A DNA stretch of 64,000 bases from Synechococcus sp. WH 5701 (GTDB lineage Bacteria > Cyanobacteriota > Cyanobacteriia > PCC-6307 > Cyanobiaceae). A model generated the notes under the pieces. That model was not told the DNA's origin. It searched no databases and worked only from the letters and a program-made list of their open reading frames with translations. The stretch covers positions 1 to 64,000 of the forward strand of contig NZ_CH724159.1 of the NCBI RefSeq assembly GCF_000153045.1, written 5' to 3'. The translations under genes and the position numbers were made by a program. Shown here piece after piece: positions 29,511 through 38,476 of the stretch (position 1 is its first letter; every line of letters starts with the position of its first letter).

Positions 29511-31877
29511 ATGGCCGACTCAAGGCCCTCTGAGCTGGATCAACTCCGCCGGGAAAACGCCCGACTGATGGCCCTGTTGGAGGCCCATGGCATCGCCTGG
29601 CGCTCCAGCGGACCTGCCCCAGCTGAACCCGCGCCCGTTTCAGTCCAGTCCCCTGCCAAGGGTCCTGTTTCGCCGCAAGAGAAGGTGGCGCTGTTCCGGC
29701 ATCTCTTTCGAGGCCGTGACGATGTCTACGCCCTGCGCTGGCAGAGCAGCAGCAGCGGGCGATCGGGCTACGCGCCGGCGTGCGCCAATGAATGGCAGCC
29801 GGGCGTGTGCGAGAAGCCACGGATTTCCTGCCGCGACTGCCACCACCGGGAGCTGCTGCCCCTGACGGATGCGGCGATCTACGGCCATCTGGCCGGCGAC
29901 CACACCCTCGGCCTCTACCCCCTGTGGGAGGACGATCACTGCCACCTGCTGGCCGTCGACTTCGACGAGCAGGACTGGCGTGACGACGCCCGGGCCTTCC
30001 TGCGCTCCTGCCGGGAGCTGGCGGTGCCGGCAGCGCTGGAGATCTCGCGCTCCGGCGAGGGCGCCCATGTCTGGGTGTTCTTCGACGGGGCCGTACCGGC
30101 CAGGGAAGCCCGCCAGCTGGGGGCGGCCCTGATCAGCCACACCTGCTCCGCGACACGCCAGCTGGGGCTGAGCTCCTACGACCGGCTCTTCCCCAACCAG
30201 GACACCATGCCCAAGGGCGGCTTCGGCAACCTGATCGCCCTGCCGCTGCAGAAGGAACCCCGGCAACGGGGCTGCAGCGTGTTCGTGGATGACGACCTGC
30301 AGCCCTATCCCGATCAGTGGGCCTATCTGGCGTCTCTGCAGCGGTACTCGGTGGCGGGGCTGCAGACCGTGATTCAGACCGCCACCACCGGCGCCCATCC
30401 TCTCGACCTGAGCTTTATCGATGAGGAGGACCTGGCGACCCCATGGAAGGCATCTCCTCCGATTCCCAAGCTCAGCGGACCGCTGCCCGCCTCGATCACC
30501 CTCACCCTGGCCGATCGGCTCTATGTGGAGCGCTCGGGGTTGCCGCAGCCGCTGCTCAATCGCCTGATCCGCCTCGCTGCCTTTGCGAACCCGGCTTTCT
30601 ACAAAGCCCAGGCGATGCGGCTGTCGGTGTGGGACAAGCCGCGGGTGATCGGCTGCGCTGAGAACTTCCCCCAGCACATCGCCTTGCCGCGGGGCTGCCT
30701 GGAGCCGGTGCAGACCCTGCTGCGGGAGCAGGGGATCGGCTGGGAGCTGGTGGATGAACGACAGAAGGGCTCACCGCTGGAGCTGGCATTCACCGGCCAG
30801 CTGCGCGGTGACCAGGAGACGGCGGTGGAGGCGATGCTCCGGCATGACATCGGCGTGCTGCAGGCGCCGACCGCTTTCGGGAAAACCGTTGTGGCGGCGG
30901 CGATCCTGGCTCGGCGGGGCGTGAACACGCTGGTGCTGGTGCATCGTGCCGAGCTGTTGCGCCAGTGGCAGGAGCGGCTCCAGACCTTCCTGGATGCCCC
31001 GCCGGAGACCATTGGTTCCATCGGTGGCGGCAAGGCCAAACCCACCGGCCGGCTCGACATCGCCGTGATGCAATCGCTGGTGCGCAAAGGCGAGGTGAAC
31101 CCGGTGGTGCAGAGCTACGGGCAGGTGATCGTGGATGAATGCCACCACATCGCCGCCGCCTCCTTTGAATCGATCCTCAGGCAGGTGAGGGCCCGCTACG
31201 TGCTGGGGCTGTCGGCCACGTTGGTGCGACGCGACGGACTGCAGCCGATCCTGTTCATGCAGTGCGGCCCCATTCGCCACACTGCCGAGCGGCACGCCGG
31301 GGCGCCCCAGATTTTGGAGCTGGTGAGCCGCACCCATCAGCTTGAGAGCCTGCCAACTGATCTGCCGATTCAGGAGCTGATGCGCTGGCTGGCGGAGGAT
31401 CAACGGCGCACCGACCGGATCGTGGCTGAGGCCCTCGCCTGCTGGGGAGAGGACCGCAAGCTGCTGTTGCTCAGCGAGCGCACGGACCACATCACGGCGA
31501 TCGCCGCCGCGCTGGCTGAGCAGGTGCCGAACCTGTTTCTGCTGCATGGCCGGCTGAGCGCACGCCAGCGCAGCGCCACCCTGGCTGCGCTGGAGGCGTT
31601 GACACCGGAGGCGCCCCGCATCGTGCTGGCTACCGGGCGCCTGGTGGGTGAAGGCTTCGACCACCCGCCGCTCGACAGCCTGCTGCTGGCGATGCCCGTG
31701 TCCTGGAAGGGCACCCTGCAGCAGTACGCCGGCCGTCTGCACCGTCAGCAGTGCGGCAAGACCAGCGTGCGCATCATCGACTGGCTCGACCTCGGCCATC
31801 CTGTGCCGCAACGCATGTGGGAGCGGCGGCTGCGGGGCTATCGGGCCATGGGCTATTCCCTGATTTCAGATCAGTAA
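29511..31877 (+). CDS. Archaeo-eukaryotic-primase / SF2 helicase fusion (TOTE-like conflict protein)
   Basis: A 788-aa protein with a short N-terminal coiled coil (about 7-27), then a primase-like domain. Four Cys (91, 100, 107, 110) form a likely zinc site. The metal-binding DFD is at 150-152 (HLLAVDFDEQDW) and the primase Ser-x-His region at 179-190 (SRSGEGAHVWVFF). A superfamily 2 helicase follows, with Walker A PTAFGKT at 453-459, DECHH at 542-546, SATL, and a second RecA domain with GRLVGEGFDHPPLD and YAGRLHRQ. The architecture matches proteins I recall being filed as TOTE conflict-system primases, and as generic restriction subunit R-like helicases. It probably acts on foreign or damaged DNA. 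The RelE module 12 bases upstream suggests coupling. No nuclease domain is evident. Confidence 0.82.
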   Translation: MADSRPSELDQLRRENARLMALLEAHGIAWRSSGPAPAEPAPVSVQSPAKGPVSPQEKVALFRHLFRGRDDVYALRWQSSSSGRSGYAPACANEWQPGVCEKPRISCRDCHHRELLPLTDAAIYGHLAGDHTLGLYPLWEDDHCHLLAVDFDEQDWRDDARAFLRSCRELAVPAALEISRSGEGAHVWVFFDGAVPAREARQLGAALISHTCSATRQLGLSSYDRLFPNQDTMPKGGFGNLIALPLQKEPRQRGCSVFVDDDLQPYPDQWAYLASLQRYSVAGLQTVIQTATTGAHPLDLSFIDEEDLATPWKASPPIPKLSGPLPASITLTLADRLYVERSGLPQPLLNRLIRLAAFANPAFYKAQAMRLSVWDKPRVIGCAENFPQHIALPRGCLEPVQTLLREQGIGWELVDERQKGSPLELAFTGQLRGDQETAVEAMLRHDIGVLQAPTAFGKTVVAAAILARRGVNTLVLVHRAELLRQWQERLQTFLDAPPETIGSIGGGKAKPTGRLDIAVMQSLVRKGEVNPVVQSYGQVIVDECHHIAAASFESILRQVRARYVLGLSATLVRRDGLQPILFMQCGPIRHTAERHAGAPQILELVSRTHQLESLPTDLPIQELMRWLAEDQRRTDRIVAEALACWGEDRKLLLLSERTDHITAIAAALAEQVPNLFLLHGRLSARQRSATLAALEALTPEAPRIVLATGRLVGEGFDHPPLDSLLLAMPVSWKGTLQQYAGRLHRQQCGKTSVRIIDWLDLGHPVPQRMWERRLRGYRAMGYSLISDQ

Positions 31878-31965
31878 CCCAGGCCGAACTCCTGGGCCTG
31901 GCTGGGTGCCGACAGCTTGACGTTCTGGTTGTGGTAATCGGCAAACGGGACCCCACGATCAAGCT

Positions 31966-33311
31966 TCACTGCTTCATCAGTTTCCAGAACCCCCACTTCG
32001 CCCCATAGATGTCGTACAGGCGTTCGACGTAGGCCGAGTGATCGGGATGGCCCTGCCATTCATCGATGCGGGCAGCCAGCTGTTCGCAGGTGCGGAGGTG
32101 TTCGACGGCATAGCGGTAGCGCTTGGCCCGCCCCATCCACAACGCAAAGAACACCATCGGCCGCAAGAGCAGTGTGGCCGCGAGCGGATGGTCGGCACTG
32201 AGGCGCTCGGCGGCAGCGCTGTGGATCGTGTAGGCGTCTCCCTCCCACTCGTCCTCATGGGCCAGCACATGGCGTGCGGCGCGGGCCAGTGCCGGCCATT
32301 CCACCAGGAAGTGCAGGCTTAGCAGGCTGATCGGGTGCTGCTCGGCCACCTGCAGGGCCCGCTCTTCCGCTTCCACATCCTCAAAGTCGTCAAGGCGCTT
32401 GAGGTAATCGCGCAGGTGCGGGATCGAGAGGGTCCTGCTGAACCACTGCCAGCGCATCTCCTGGGCTTCCGCCTGCCGGTTCAGGGCCTCGAGCACGGCA
32501 ATGCGGCTGTCGTGCCACTGCGAATCGGGAAGACCTGCGGCATCATCCGTGGCTCCATCGAGGATTTCCAGGGCCTGCTCCGCCCGCCCGGACGTCAGCA
32601 GGTGTTGGGCCACGCTGGCGGCGATGTCGCGCCAGCACAGATCCTCGGCAGTGAACTGGGCCAGGTAGCCATCCACATCCCCCCGGGCCACAGCGATCTG
32701 GAGAAGGTGGGTGTTGCCGTCGCGGGCGCCGTGCTGGCGGCAGTAGCTGCCCAGCAGCTTCAGGCCCCAGTCGCCCAGGGCGTCTTTCAGCGCTGGCACC
32801 AACGCATCGAACTGCTCATAGGTGTTCTCGGCCAGCAGCTCAGCGGCATGTTGCGCCAGTGTTTCCGGCTCCAGCTGGGCGGCCTGGGGCCAGCGGGCCC
32901 AGCTGCTCGGCGCCCCGCTCGAACACCCCGATCACCGCCCCGGTGCTGCCTGTGCTGCGCGACAGCACACCCTCAGAGAGTTCAAGGAAACGCAGCAAGA
33001 GATCGCAGGCCTGCCTGGGATCACCGGCCGCGATCGGACCGATGATTGATTGCCTGGAGCTGCGCCTCCAGATCGGCCACAAGGGCCTTGCGTCTGGCCG
33101 AATCCACAAAGGTGCTGGCCCGGTCGATCGCGGTCAGGCGTTTGCGCACGTCCTGAACGGCGCCATCGATCCCCTCGGCAGCGGCCAGGGCAAGGCGCAG
33201 CCGCCGCTGGATCACGGCGTTGCCACCGCTCACCTCGATCAACAGCTCCGCCAGCGCTGCAGCACCCAGGGCTTCCAGGTTCTTGGCGTTGAAGGTGCGC
33301 TTGCTGGCCAC
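31966..33311 (-). pseudogene. DUF6880-family gene broken by two frameshifts
   Basis: Three consecutive minus-strand frames give one protein of about 448 residues. Frame 1 (33311 to about 33045) starts MASKRTFNAKNLEALGAAAL and ends LEAQLQAI. Frame 2 (about 33045 to 32890) gives IIGPIAAGDPRQACDLLLRF up to GAEQLGPL. Frame 3 (from about 32890 to 31966) gives QLEPETLAQHAAELLAEN and runs to the stop. The whole resembles the DUF6880 family as I remember it, whose function is unknown. It begins 4 bases after the vapC gene stop and was probably in the same operon. Each shift is a small indel, so sequencing error or true decay are both formally possible. Confidence 0.8.
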
Positions 33312-33315
33312 CGGG

Positions 33316-33738
33316 TTACGACAGGGCAGGGCTCAGGCCCAGGGCCGTGGCGGCCTGCTGCATCCGCCCATCGAAGCTGGCCAGCTGGGAGCAGCGGCTG
33401 TGGAGCGCCACGGCCAGATGCAGGGCATCACTGGCCCGCAGGTCGAGAGCCGGATCCTGAAGCAGTTCGGCCGCCTGACGGAAGCGGCTGCGGTCCAGCG
33501 GACGCAGCTCAGCGCCGCCCTGCAGCAGTCTCTCGAACTGCACCGTGGCTGCCGATCGAGCGTCCTGGCTGAGGCCATGGCGGCGCTGCTTGATGCCAAG
33601 GGCGCTGTGGGTCTCGGTGATCAGCCAGTCGCTGCTGATCAGCGTGTCGCGGCACTGCTCAAACCAGTTCAGCGCTTGGGGGCTTCGTTCCTCAGTGGTC
33701 AGCAGGGCGACCACCACGCTGGTGTCGAGGTAGATCAC
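33316..33738 (-). CDS. vapC: VapC-type PIN-domain toxin
   Basis: A 140-aa PIN ribonuclease, usually cutting tRNA or rRNA. Acidic residues are visible in MIYLDTSVVVALL (Asp 5), ITETHSALG (Glu about 43), DALHLAVALH (Asp about 104) and ASFDGRMQQAA. The start lies 4 bases after the AbrB-type antitoxin stop, a standard antitoxin-first operon. Confidence 0.9.
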   Translation of the reverse strand: MIYLDTSVVVALLTTEERSPQALNWFEQCRDTLISSDWLITETHSALGIKQRRHGLSQDARSAATVQFERLLQGGAELRPLDRSRFRQAAELLQDPALDLRASDALHLAVALHSRCSQLASFDGRMQQAATALGLSPALS

Positions 33739-33742
33739 GGCA

Positions 33743-34009
33743 TCACCAGCGCAAACTGGTGCGGCATTCCTCGATCACCGATGGGGTGAGGGGCATGGTG
33801 GCCTGCAACTGGCGCAGATCGGCCGCAAGAGCGGAGCGATCCAGCCGCTGCACAGGCTCCAGGCTCAGCCGGCCATTGGGCCCAACGACGATCACGATCT
33901 GGTCGCCTTCCTGCAGGCCGGCCTGGCGCAGGCAATCGGCGGGGAGCCGCACCGCAAGGCTGTTGCCCCAGCGGCGGATCGCCTGCTGGAAGTGCCGGGC
34001 GGCATCCAC
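33743..34009 (-). CDS. AbrB/MazE-fold antitoxin (VapB-like)
   Basis: An 88-aa swapped-hairpin AbrB-type DNA-binding antitoxin. The core is FQQAIRRWGNSLAVRLPADC followed by GLQEGDQIVIVV. GTG at 34009 is chosen because upstream in-frame text lacks a good start and is low-complexity; the frame remains open further upstream. A perfect 6+6 inverted repeat 60 bases upstream is a likely autoregulatory operator. Confidence 0.82.
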   Translation of the reverse strand: MDAARHFQQAIRRWGNSLAVRLPADCLRQAGLQEGDQIVIVVGPNGRLSLEPVQRLDRSALAADLRQLQATMPLTPSVIEECRTSLRW

Positions 34010-34068
34010 GGAATGGTCACTGGGTTGGGACTGGGCCAAAGGAGCCGGCTCGGCCGCGGTCGGCCTAT

Positions 34069-34088
34069 TGTAGATACACGACTCTACA
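34069..34088 (-). promoter_or_regulatory. Inverted repeat, candidate TA operator
   Basis: TGTAGA and TCTACA arms are separated by 8 bases (34069-34074 and 34083-34088). It lies upstream of the AbrB-type antitoxin, where such antitoxins usually bind to repress their operon. Confidence 0.5.
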
Positions 34089-34201
34089 TCCAGTTTGCGT
34101 GGTTGAGCGCCGGAGATGCCACCGGCTCCAGCCGGTGATGGTGGCGTCCACGTTCTCGAGGTCCAACTGCAGCGGGCCCCGGCCTTGGGTGCAGCCCCAG
34201 T

Positions 34202-34537
34202 GGGCCACCGGTCGGTCACAGCAACCGGCAGCTGGCGAGGTTCATCGCCCACGCCTGGCCGGTCGTGAACGGTGAGATCACCCACTACCTGCGCGACAAG
34301 GCGTTCCTGATTTCGGTACCGGGGCGCTGGCGGGAGCTGCATGCGCGAGGGCAGAAGTTGCTGCGGGAGGGAGCAGCAGCACACGAGGTTCCGGAGCGGT
34401 TGGGCATCACCGTCGATCGCTGGGCTGAGATCTGCCAGGCCTGCGCCGTTCGTGCGGTGGCGATTGCTGTGAGTGCTGATGAGGAGTCGGGGGGGGTTAA
34501 CGCTGCGCCTGAGGGTCAGGCGCCCACGCTGGTGTGA
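34202..34537 (+). pseudogene. Truncated sigma-70 family (group 3, SigF-like) fragment
   Basis: The plus frame reads LARFIAHAWPVVNGEITHYL, then RDKAFLISVPGRWRELHARG and ITVDRWAEICQACAVRAVAI. This is the end of sigma region 2 and start of region 3 of a SigF/SigB-type sigma factor: aromatic-rich PxxxGEIxHYLRDK, then VPxRWREL. Regions 1.2-2.3 and 4 are missing, so it cannot act as a normal sigma factor. A possible start (GTG 34265) would give a 90-aa product. It is an orphan inside the island, between the AbrB/VapC operon and the IS630-split gene. Confidence 0.65.
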
Positions 34538-34964
34538 ACCAGCTCCTTCTGTACCAACTATTTTTCTTCTGGAAATGCGCGGAAATAGTCAGCGCGCAGC
34601 TCATCGTGATAACCCCAACCAATATGAGCAGAAGACCTCATAATTGCTTCCAATCTTACTTTGAACGCGTCTCGGCTTGCGTCGGGCAAGTAGCAAACCT
34701 TTTTGATGGCGCGACGATACATCAGGTTCAGGGCAGCGTAGAATCCTTCATCGATATCGCCGTATTCGATCGTCAAGGCGTTTCCTTGCTCCACGAAAAA
34801 GGTCATCAGCTCCGCTTCTCCCAATGCATCGCCGACGGCCTTGCTGTAGTCACTGATGGCTTTTTTGGCTCTTGCAATCTGGATGGGCTTGTTCTTGTGA
34901 ACATCCGGGTACATGCATTCGTCAACTATTTTCTTGTAGGACTCCAGCGGGTCCTCGACGACCG

Positions 34965-36056
34965 CTAGTGTCCTGTCCCGGAGATTTGTGCACAAAGCCG
35001 CTGGAGCTTCTCCAGGATTGAATCCGCTGTTGCCGTCCAGTTGAACGGTACCTTGGTCTTGTTGTAGGCGGCCACGAACTGCTCGATCTTGGCGATCAGC
35101 TCCTTGACGCTGGAGAAGCTGCCGCGTCGGATCGCCCGCTGCGTGATGATCCCAAACCAGCGCTCGACCTGGTTGAGCCAGGAGGCGTAGGTGGGGGTGT
35201 AGTGCACGTGGAAGCGGGGCCGCTGGGCAAGCCAGGCACGGACCTTGACGTGCTTGTGGGTGCAGTAGTTGTCCACGATCAGGTGCACGTCCAGATCCTC
35301 GGGGACGGACTTCTCGATCTGCCTGAGGAACCCCAGGAACTCCTGGTGCCGGTGGCGGGGTTTGCACTGGGTGATCACTTCTCCTGTGCCCACGTCCAAA
35401 GCCGCGAACAGGGTGGTGGTGCCGTGGCGGATGTAGTCGTGGGTGACGCCTTCCACGTAGCCCAGGCCCATGGGCAGCAGCGGCTGGGTGCGGTCGAGAG
35501 CCTGGATCTGTGTCTTTTCGTCGACGCAGAGCACCATCGCCTTGTCGGGCGGGTTCAGGTACAGGCCAACGATGTCGCGGACCTTTTCGACAAAGAACGG
35601 ATCCGTCGACAGCTTGAAGTGCTTTTGCCGGTGGGGCTGCACCGAGAAGGTCTGCAGCCAGCGGTGAACCGTGGTCTTGGAGATGCCAGTCGCTGCAGCC
35701 AAAGTCCGAGCACTCCAGTGGGTGCTGCCATCGGTTGGCTTGGTCTGCAGGGCCCGGTTGATCACCTCGGCCACCCTGTCGTCCTCGTAGGTGCGAGGTC
35801 GGCCAGGCCTGAGCTCGTCGTGCAGTCCCTCGATGCCCAGATCGAGGTAGCGCTGGCGCCACTTGCCCACCGTTGAGCCCCTGACGCAGAAGCGTTCTGC
35901 CACGGCTGTATTGGTCTCACCAGCAGCACAGGCCAAAACGATCTGGGCGCGCTGAACGATCGAATGCGGCAAGGTCCGCGATCCAGCGAGGCTCTTGAGT
36001 TGACTCACCTCGTCTGCCGACAGCTCCAGCGGAGCCATGGGGCGACCCACAGGCAT
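34965..36056 (-). CDS. IS630-family transposase
   Basis: A 363-aa DDE transposase. The N-terminal HTH region (about 20-135) includes AERFCVRGSTVGKWRQRYL. Catalytic residues: first Asp in LCVDEKTQIQA, second in LIVDNYCTHKH, and Glu in WLNQVERWFG. The frame is intact. The stop codon TAG is not inside the element: its TA is the target duplication and its G is host sequence, so the last codons abut the insertion site. Confidence 0.93.
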   Translation of the reverse strand: MPVGRPMAPLELSADEVSQLKSLAGSRTLPHSIVQRAQIVLACAAGETNTAVAERFCVRGSTVGKWRQRYLDLGIEGLHDELRPGRPRTYEDDRVAEVINRALQTKPTDGSTHWSARTLAAATGISKTTVHRWLQTFSVQPHRQKHFKLSTDPFFVEKVRDIVGLYLNPPDKAMVLCVDEKTQIQALDRTQPLLPMGLGYVEGVTHDYIRHGTTTLFAALDVGTGEVITQCKPRHRHQEFLGFLRQIEKSVPEDLDVHLIVDNYCTHKHVKVRAWLAQRPRFHVHYTPTYASWLNQVERWFGIITQRAIRRGSFSSVKELIAKIEQFVAAYNKTKVPFNWTATADSILEKLQRLCAQISGTGH

Positions 36057-36115
36057 GGAACTACTCCCAGAGGAGACACTCCATATTCTACCGGCTATTT
36101 CCGGGACGGAACACT
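34968..36115 (-). mobile_element. IS630-family insertion sequence (1148 bp)
   Basis: The ends are imperfect inverted repeats of about 18 bp, GTGTCCTGTCCCGGAGAT (left) and GTGTTCCGTCCCGGAAAT (right, reverse strand), with 15 of 18 identical. They are flanked by the TA target duplication typical of IS630/mariner elements (34966-34967 and 36116-36117). It carries one intact transposase. The target is the DUF6155 gene. Confidence 0.93.
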
Positions 36116-36545
36116 AGCCGAGCATGAAGAAAGGCCTGATTCTCCTTGGAGAGACGATAAAGGTCTGCAACCAAGTTGATCAGCTGAGGTGCGTCCAGCT
36201 TCGTGACCTTGGCCTTGACGTCTGACCAGGACGCCCCGGCCTTTTTACCTTTCTTCATGTGCTATACCCCTCTTTCCTATCTTTAACCAACTTGTTCTTC
36301 GGTGGTTTCCGTGGACCACTCCGGGTGGTAAATCTCTTTCCGATAACCAACCGCAGATCGTGGGCTGAACGGGTGTGAGCCGGTTGCGAATGCAGTGGTT
36401 TTCAGCTGATCCCTCAAACCGTAGGACGTGTTCGCGGGTCTGAGAACCACCCGGAACCAGATCCCTTGGCCCTACCGCTCCCTGCTCGGGGCCAGCGGCT
36501 CAGCGCTGGATCTCACCGGCAATAGCCAGCAGCCGCTTATCGAGG

Positions 36546-37610
36546 TTGCTCCAGCCTCCCCCGGATCCCCTCCCCTGGCCGCTCCACCCCACCCTGGCTG
36601 CGCTGCTGCCCCGCAAGGAGCACTACCTGCCCCGCGGTGAACGGGAGCCTGAATCCGCCTACCGCCGCCACGTGGAGGCGGCCCTGCCCTCGGGGTTCTT
36701 CCGCGATGCCCTGTGCACCTCTGCGGGGATGCTGGCCTCCAGCCACTGGCGCGCGCTGCTGGCCTCGCTGCAGAGCGTGATCAGTGACGTGGATGGCTGC
36801 GGCACCGACCTGGGGGTGTTCCTGGAAGCCGCCGATCTGCTGGTGCTGCGCGATGGGGCCTCCCTGGTGGCCGATCCCCAGGCCCCGTCCGGCTGGCGCA
36901 AGCAGCGCCTCGATCAACGCCACTACCGCGGCATCAGCCAACTCTCCGCCATCTGGTACGCCAGCCATGGCGCTGCCTTTGGCGAGGGGGAGCTGCCGCA
37001 TTTGGGCCTGGCACACCAGTACCTCAACCACTTCCGCCGCCAGAGCGATTACCAGGAGCTGCTGCACCGGACGGCCCTCCCCGTTGGGGTGCGCACCGGC
37101 GTGGCAGGGCCGATGAGTTCCGGTCAGCCCAGCGAACCGGTGATGCTGGGCCCCAACACCGTGATCGATCTGCCGGAGGATGCCAGCTTCCAGTTCGTGG
37201 AGATCCAGGCCCGCTCGCTGGCCGAGCACCGTGCCTGGCTGGAGTCGCTCGATCAGGCCATGCGCCGCGATGCCCAGATCCCGGCTGCCGCTCAGGGGGC
37301 AGCACCGCGCACGGCGACAGAGATCTCGATGGCGGCCTCCCAGGCCTATGCCCTGCTCCAGAGCCAGGCGATCAAGAAGGCGTCGATGTTCTCCTCACTG
37401 CTGCAGCACTGGTGCGCCATCAGCGGTGAGCTTTTGCCTACCCAGGAAGGAACGGCCCTGGTGGTGGAGATCAGCCCGCTGGCACCGGCTCTCAAACCCC
37501 AGCCCACCGTGACGGAGATGCTGCAGCCCCACGAGCAGGGCATCGTCAGCGACGCCGCCCTGCGGCAATGGTTGGGGGATCTGGCCGGCATCGCCCCGAC
37601 GACGGCGTAG
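36546..37610 (+). pseudogene. DUF4055 phage portal-like gene with internal deletion
   Basis: An open frame of 354 codons from a TTG. The N-terminal part (KEHYLPRGEREPESAYRRHV) and the C-terminal half (HLGLAHQYLNHFRRQSDYQE, LHRTALPVGVRTG, then a long helical tail with AAPRTATEISMAASQAYALL) resemble DUF4055, a family of phage portal-type proteins. The expected strand-rich middle is missing: text jumps from LLVLRDGASLVADPQ to WRKQRLDQRHYRG within about 15 residues. The frame is kept, so a shortened protein may be made, but portal function is doubtful. It is the clearest phage relic in the island. Confidence 0.68.
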
Positions 37611-37618
37611 CGGCGTGC

Positions 37619-38047
37619 TCAGCCGATCGGAACGCGGCAGAAAGGTTCACGCCGGAAGCGCCGGTAGACATCGAAATCGCTATCTAGGCTGAGGATCTCG
37701 GCGACATCCAGCCGCTCCGAAAGCGTCACCAGGGTGAGATCAGCGAAATCGCCGGGCAGATCGGCATAGCGCTCGTTGAGCTCCACGATGCGAGCGTAAT
37801 CCTCCGGGAGCAGGTTGATCGCCTCGATCCCACCGCGGCTGACGGCCCCAAGCAGATGGTTCTGAGCGGCCAGGACGCGGGGATCACCGGGATCACCCAG
37901 CAGCCAGAGCACCTCGGCGATGCAGATCGGTGAGGTGATCAATTGCGCGGCGGTCTGATCAAAGAAATCCACGACCGCCTGATGGAGGGGCTCCTGCTGC
38001 TGGTAGTAGCTGAGCAGGATGCCCGAATCAATCAGGATCTGCCGCAT
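37619..38047 (-). CDS. vapC: VapC-type PIN-domain toxin
   Basis: A 142-aa PIN ribonuclease. Acidic motifs: ILIDSGILLSYY (Asp 7), ICIAEVLWLL (Glu), DFADLTLVTLSERL (Asp) and ILSLDSDFDVYR. Its start codon overlaps the stop of the ribbon-helix-helix antitoxin (ATGA-type junction). It converges on the DUF4055 gene with 8 bases between stops. Confidence 0.9.
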   Translation of the reverse strand: MRQILIDSGILLSYYQQQEPLHQAVVDFFDQTAAQLITSPICIAEVLWLLGDPGDPRVLAAQNHLLGAVSRGGIEAINLLPEDYARIVELNERYADLPGDFADLTLVTLSERLDVAEILSLDSDFDVYRRFRREPFCRVPIG

Positions 38048-38313
38048 CAGCGCCGTTCCGCCTGTCGTGCAGTGAGTTTCTGGCCAAGAAGTCGACGACG
38101 CTGTTGCCTCTCTGCGCTGCCATGGGGCAGGGTGTCGAGGAAGCGCTCGGGATGCCCGCCGATCTGCTGGGCGATCGATGGACTGGGTTGACGCTGCTGC
38201 CAGCGCTCGCGGATCAGCTGGCGGATCAGGGAACTCCTGTCCTGGCCTGTTTCGGCCAGCAGTTCATTGAGACAGTGCTCTGTCTCGGTATCCAGCCTGA
38301 CCGTGAGCGGCAT
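38047..38313 (-). CDS. Ribbon-helix-helix antitoxin (VapB-like)
   Basis: An 88-aa antitoxin. The N-terminal RHH DNA-binding unit is PLTVRLDTETEHCLNELLAE followed by QDRSSLIRQLIRERW. The C-terminal half is basic and disordered and would bind the PIN toxin. ATG at 38313 is preferred to an upstream in-frame start at 38382 because it gives the usual RHH N-terminus. A small GGGC/GCCC inverted repeat lies about 10 bases upstream. Confidence 0.85.
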   Translation of the reverse strand: MPLTVRLDTETEHCLNELLAETGQDRSSLIRQLIRERWQQRQPSPSIAQQIGGHPERFLDTLPHGSAERQQRRRLLGQKLTARQAERR

Positions 38314-38476
38314 GACCCGCAGGGGCTTACGCCCGTATGACGAATGAAGCGATTGTAGTACTGGTCTGTGGGAGGTCGGCAATGGCCCCTGGGTTCTGCG
38401 CTGCTGCCATTGCTGGATTCAGGTTCCGATGGGGGCTGGCAACCCGGCGATCAGGAGGCGATTCGCAAGGCCCTGA

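Larger units (their letters stand above)
34558..36258 (-). pseudogene. DUF6155-family gene interrupted by IS630
   Basis: The 5' part (36258 to 36118) encodes MKKGKKAGASWSDVKAKVTK and then APQLINLVADLYRLSKENQ. The 3' part (34967 to 34558) continues EDPLESYKKIVDECMY, EYGDIDEGFYAALNLMYRRA and SSAHIGWGYHDELRADYF. Removing the IS plus one TA copy restores one uninterrupted frame of about 184 codons across HARLAVVEDPL. The C-terminal YGDIDExFY and IGWGYHDEL blocks match the DUF6155 family as I recall it; function unknown. GC content is visibly lower than the surroundings, so this gene was probably foreign before the IS landed. Confidence 0.82.

Noticed and set aside
34085..34264. A minus-strand fragment reading WGCTQGRGPLQLDLENVDAT followed by ITGWSRWHL
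   Set aside because: It looks protein-like but has no start or clear end and overlaps the sigma-factor remnant; I could not assign it.
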